The translations under genes and the position numbers were made by a program. From NCBI RefSeq assembly GCF_004684205.1, contig NZ_SRIO01000002.1, positions 124,001-188,000 of the forward strand: a stretch of 64,000 bases of DNA, given 5' to 3'. Below, one piece after another: positions 61,347 to 64,000 of this stretch (position 1 is its first letter; the number at the start of each line of letters is the position of its first letter). Under the pieces are notes generated by a model. It saw only the letters and a list, made by a program, of their open reading frames with translations, ran no database searches and was not told the DNA's origin. The stretch is from Candidatus Macondimonas diazotrophica (GTDB lineage: Bacteria; Pseudomonadota; Gammaproteobacteria; UBA5335).

Positions 61347-62299
61347 ATCCCAAGCCGGCCTCGATGGGAACCGGTGTTCAGTACGTCGAGGTGAGCGCCG
61401 AGCGAGCTGGGCAGCGTCTGGACAACTTTCTGATGGGTCAGCTCAAGGAGATTCCGCGGCCGCAGATCTATCGCATCCTGCGCAAGGGCGAAGTGCGGGT
61501 CAATGGCCGGCGTGCCAAGCCCGACCTGCGCATCCAGGCGGGCGACCGGGTGCGCTTGCCACCGCTGCAGCGCGCTCCCGCCGCCGAAGTCGCCATACCG
61601 CCAGCGAGCCTCATCGGGGAGATCGCCGGGCGCATCCTCTACGAAGACGACGGCCTGCTGGTCGTCAACAAGCCAGCGGGTTTGGCGGTGCATGCCGGGA
61701 CCGGGGTCGCCTACGGGCTCATCGATGTACTGCGCGCCCTGCGTCCCCATTGCCCCGAGCTGAATCTGGTGCATCGTCTGGACCGTGGGACCAGTGGTTG
61801 CCTGGTGGCGACCAAGACCCGAAGCGATTTGCTCACCCTCAACCGCGCTTTTGCCGATCGCCGGTGCGAGAAAGTATATCTGGCCCTTACCCAGGGACGC
61901 TGGGGCAGGGGGGAGGTCGTGCGGCGTCAGGCGCTCGACATCGATCATCGCCAAGGGGGTGAGCGGACGGTCCGGGTCGATACGGCACATGGGCAAACGG
62001 CGGTGAGCCGGTTTCGCCAGGTCGAGCGTTTCGACGGAGCGAGCCTGGTGCGGGTGGCCATCGAGACTGGCCGAACGCATCAGATTCGTGTCCACGCGGC
62101 CGATGCGGGCCATCCCTTGGCGGGAGACGATCGCTATGGCGATCGTGTGTTCAACCGCCAGATGGCGCGTCTCGGGCTCAGGCGGTTGTTTCTTCATGCG
62201 GCGGCGCTCTCACTACCGCTCGACGGACGCGAACCGCTGCAGGTGGAGGCGCCGCTGCCTGCGGATCTGTCCGGTGTCCTGAAGGCGCTGCGCGGCTGA
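61343..62299 (+). CDS. rluC: Ribosomal large-subunit pseudouridine synthase RluC-type
   Basis: A 318-aa RluA-family pseudouridine synthase for 23S rRNA. The S4 domain (about 18-75: RAGQRLDNFLMGQLK, RKGEVRVNGRRAKPD) precedes the catalytic domain with LNLVHRLDRGTSGCLVATK, whose Asp is the nucleophile, and ETGRTHQIRVHAADAGHPLAGD. Size and S4 position match RluC; RluD is usually slightly longer. It overlaps the radA stop (ATGA), so the two are translationally coupled. Confidence 0.92.
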   Translation: MNPKPASMGTGVQYVEVSAERAGQRLDNFLMGQLKEIPRPQIYRILRKGEVRVNGRRAKPDLRIQAGDRVRLPPLQRAPAAEVAIPPASLIGEIAGRILYEDDGLLVVNKPAGLAVHAGTGVAYGLIDVLRALRPHCPELNLVHRLDRGTSGCLVATKTRSDLLTLNRAFADRRCEKVYLALTQGRWGRGEVVRRQALDIDHRQGGERTVRVDTAHGQTAVSRFRQVERFDGASLVRVAIETGRTHQIRVHAADAGHPLAGDDRYGDRVFNRQMARLGLRRLFLHAAALSLPLDGREPLQVEAPLPADLSGVLKALRG

Positions 62300-62320
62300 T
62301 TCAGCCTCATGAGTCAACAA

Positions 62321-62911
62321 TCAGGGTAAGGTAAATCCCGCGCGGCGCAGCATCGTCGCCAGGCGGATCAGTGGAAGTCCCATCAGCGCCGTGGGGTCGT
62401 CGCTGTCGATCGCCTCGCACAGGGTGATGCCCAACGCTTCGCTGCGTAGGGCGCCGGCGCAGTCGAGCGGCTGGTCCCGTTCCACATAGCGGCGAATCTC
62501 GCCCGCCTCCAGCGCCCGAAACCGGACGGTGGTGACGACAATGTCCACCTGGCTTCTCCCGCTGGTGGCATCGAGCAGACACAAGCCACTCAGAAAGCGC
62601 ACTGCCTGTCCCGACAGTTGGGCCAGCTGTGCGCAGGCCTGGTCGGCCGTGCCCGGTTTTCCCAGGATGGTTTCCTTCGGACCCACGGCAATCTGGTCCC
62701 CGCCGATGATCACGGCGTCCGGATGCCGCCTGGCCACCGCCTCGGCCTTGGCCAGGGACAGCCGGCGGACCAGCGCATCCGGCGATTCGGCGCCCTGCGG
62801 CGATTCGTCGGTATTTGGGGAGACGTACTGGAAGGGAATCTGCAGCCGTTCCAGCAAGGCGCGGCGATAGATCGATGAAGAGGCGAGGATCAGTGGGGCG
62901 GCTTGGGCCAT
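62321..62911 (-). CDS. Maf-family nucleotide pyrophosphatase (YceF type)
   Basis: A 196-aa Maf/HAM1-like house-cleaning enzyme that hydrolyses modified nucleoside triphosphates. Motifs: LILASSSIYRRALLERL at the N-terminus (Ser-Ser-Arg), TDESPQG, VIIGGDQIAV (catalytic Asp), GKPGTADQACAQLAQLSGQ and MGLPLIRLATMLRRAGF near the end. The GLPLI ending and sequence resemble YceF, the 7-methyl-GTP pyrophosphatase, rather than YhdE. It is convergent with rluC and divergent from the acyl-CoA ligase. Confidence 0.9.
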   Translation of the reverse strand: MAQAAPLILASSSIYRRALLERLQIPFQYVSPNTDESPQGAESPDALVRRLSLAKAEAVARRHPDAVIIGGDQIAVGPKETILGKPGTADQACAQLAQLSGQAVRFLSGLCLLDATSGRSQVDIVVTTVRFRALEAGEIRRYVERDQPLDCAGALRSEALGITLCEAIDSDDPTALMGLPLIRLATMLRRAGFTLP

Positions 62912-63119
62912 GAAACAACAACCTGTCTGCGCGAGAACTGGACGTCCATGTTCCCATGACCACCCGCGGGCGGGTCAAGCCGTCCGGTGATGGGGCGTTG
63001 CTTCGGATGACCGCCGTGCATCCGCCCGGAAGATTTACAAACCGCTTCTATACTTCAGAGAGATCCGACTCGGGTTGTTGTGCGATCCCGATCGGAAAAT
63101 CTCAAGGAAGGAGAGGTGC

Positions 63120-64000
63120 ATGGCAGGCAACTTCATGGAGGAAGCCCTGCGGCGTTGTGTCCGTCACAACCCCGAGGGGATATTTCTGATCTACGGTGAT
63201 CAGCGTGTCACCTGGCGCGAGCTGGATCAGCGCGCCAGCCGGCTGGCCAGCGCTCTAGCCGGCCTGGGGGTGGGGCCGGGAGACCGGGTGATCCTGATGT
63301 TCCATAACTGCCCGGCGTTTTTCGAGTCTAATTACGCGGTGCAGAAACTCGGCGCCATTCCGGTCCCGATGAACTACCGCTTTACGGCGCGTGAAATCGC
63401 CTATCAGACCAATCACTGTCAGGCCAAGGCATTCGTGTTCGAGCGACTGTGGCAAGACGCCGTGGCCGGCGCCCGTGCGCAGATGCCGACCGTGCAGCAC
63501 TATGTCGGCCGGGATACGCCCGAGTTTGCCGGTGCCCACGAATATGAAACGCTCATCACCCGTAGCGCCCCGGCGTTTCCGGTGGGTCCGGCGAACCTCG
63601 AGGACACCTGCGTGCTGTGCTACACCGGTGGCACCACCGGATTGCCGAAAGGCGTCATGTTGACCTACGGGAATCACGTGCGCATGGTGCAATCCATCGT
63701 GCGGACCGTCGTCGGCGCCCTGGGAGGCTTTCAGGTCACGCCGGATCTGGAGGCGATGTTGCGACAGCATCTGCCGGGCCCGGCCGTCGGCGCAGCGAAA
63801 TCCGCACCGGTGCGCTATCTGCTCGGGCGGCGCTGGCTGCAGCGGGGGATCATCAGCCTGGCCGATCGCATGATCGGCAGTGCGTTGGCGGTGCGCCTGG
63901 GATCGCGTCGGCCGATCAAGGCCATGATGCCCTCGTTTCCGATGTTCCACGATGCGGCCTATCAGCTGGCGGTGCTGGCACCGCTGCTTGGCAACATGAC
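63120..64000 (+). CDS. AMP-dependent acyl-CoA synthetase/ligase, cut by the window edge
   Basis: Adenylate-forming enzyme (ANL superfamily). The first 293 residues are visible. AAGGAAGGAGAGG lies just before the ATG at 63120. The N-terminal domain shows TWRELDQRASRLASALAGLG and GPGDRVILMFHNCPAFFES, and the P-loop CYTGGTTGLPKGVMLTYGN falls at about 172-190. The next motif, SFPMFHDAAYQLA, is reached only after about 70 residues that are not usual at this point. A fatty-acid or aromatic-acid CoA ligase is likely; the substrate cannot be told from the visible part. The 208-bp gap before it contains a TATACT box at 63049-63054 but no matching -35. Confidence 0.9.
   Translation, partial: MAGNFMEEALRRCVRHNPEGIFLIYGDQRVTWRELDQRASRLASALAGLGVGPGDRVILMFHNCPAFFESNYAVQKLGAIPVPMNYRFTAREIAYQTNHCQAKAFVFERLWQDAVAGARAQMPTVQHYVGRDTPEFAGAHEYETLITRSAPAFPVGPANLEDTCVLCYTGGTTGLPKGVMLTYGNHVRMVQSIVRTVVGALGGFQVTPDLEAMLRQHLPGPAVGAAKSAPVRYLLGRRWLQRGIISLADRMIGSALAVRLGSRRPIKAMMPSFPMFHDAAYQLAVLAPLLGNM

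Overview
The window is a contiguous piece of a GC-rich (roughly 60-63% by eye) gammaproteobacterial chromosome. The evidence is the proteobacterial housekeeping set and its synteny: nnr-tsaE-amidase, ykuD-nagZ-hpt-mtiP, tkt-gap-pgk, radA, rluC, msrPQ, an E. coli-type ppnN, outer-membrane phospholipase A and class I fumarase. A tkt-gap-pgk cluster, ETF-ubiquinone oxidoreductase and an assimilatory nitrate cluster would suit a Chromatiales/Ectothiorhodospiraceae-like organism, but that placement is inference. No phage, insertion sequence, CRISPR array or rRNA was seen. The window opens inside cysE and closes inside an acyl-CoA ligase gene.

Layout. 1-4.9 kb: minus-strand operon nnrDE-tsaE-amiC-trmJ-cysE. 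4.9-15 kb: queG, tRNA-Val, pldA, gltX, an NfeD/SPFH membrane pair, a CHASE2-Ser/Thr kinase, tRNA-Ala, tRNA-Glu and cysM. 15-20.6 kb: tightly coupled genes for an exonuclease, rlmD, a CYTH protein, a leaderless-protein YkuD enzyme, nagZ, hpt and a methylthioinosine phosphorylase. 20.7-27.6 kb: ETF-QO (minus), thpR, then tkt-gap-pgk. 27.6-34.5 kb: MoxR ATPase, VWA protein, esterase, xthA, ampG, a small Rieske protein and glmU. 34.5-41 kb: a methyltransferase, ppnN, msrPQ and a PAS-GGDEF-EAL protein. 41-49 kb: a regulatory gap holding a candidate 36-aa gene, a sigma70 promoter and a 9-bp dyad, then a YbhGFSR-type efflux operon and a rhomboid protease. 49.5-55 kb: nirB-nirD-nasA behind a convincing sigma54 promoter. 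55-64 kb: fumarase, a decaying SDR pseudogene, an unrecognised gene, an FHA protein and PP2C phosphatase pair, radA, rluC, maf and the start of the acyl-CoA ligase.

Themes that connect genes. (1) Peptidoglycan recycling: AmiC releases wall peptides, AmpG imports muropeptides, NagZ and the YkuD enzyme process them in the cytoplasm, and GlmU supplies UDP-GlcNAc. (2) Purine/methylthio salvage: the phosphorylase releases hypoxanthine and the adjacent Hpt recaptures it. (3) Phosphorylation signalling: a CHASE2 kinase in one place and an FHA protein with a PP2C phosphatase 45 kb away look like parts of one circuit. (4) Nitrate assimilation under probable NtrC/sigma54 control. (5) An asymmetric two-domain ABC ATPase in a multidrug-type exporter with a candidate repressor operator.

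Most of the window is ordinary core genome. I found no complete, clearly undescribed system. The best leads are the small gene and dyad before the efflux operon, the signal-peptide-free YkuD enzyme coupled to nagZ, the sigma54 nitrate promoter, the split kinase/phosphatase module, and the unrecognised 213-aa protein.
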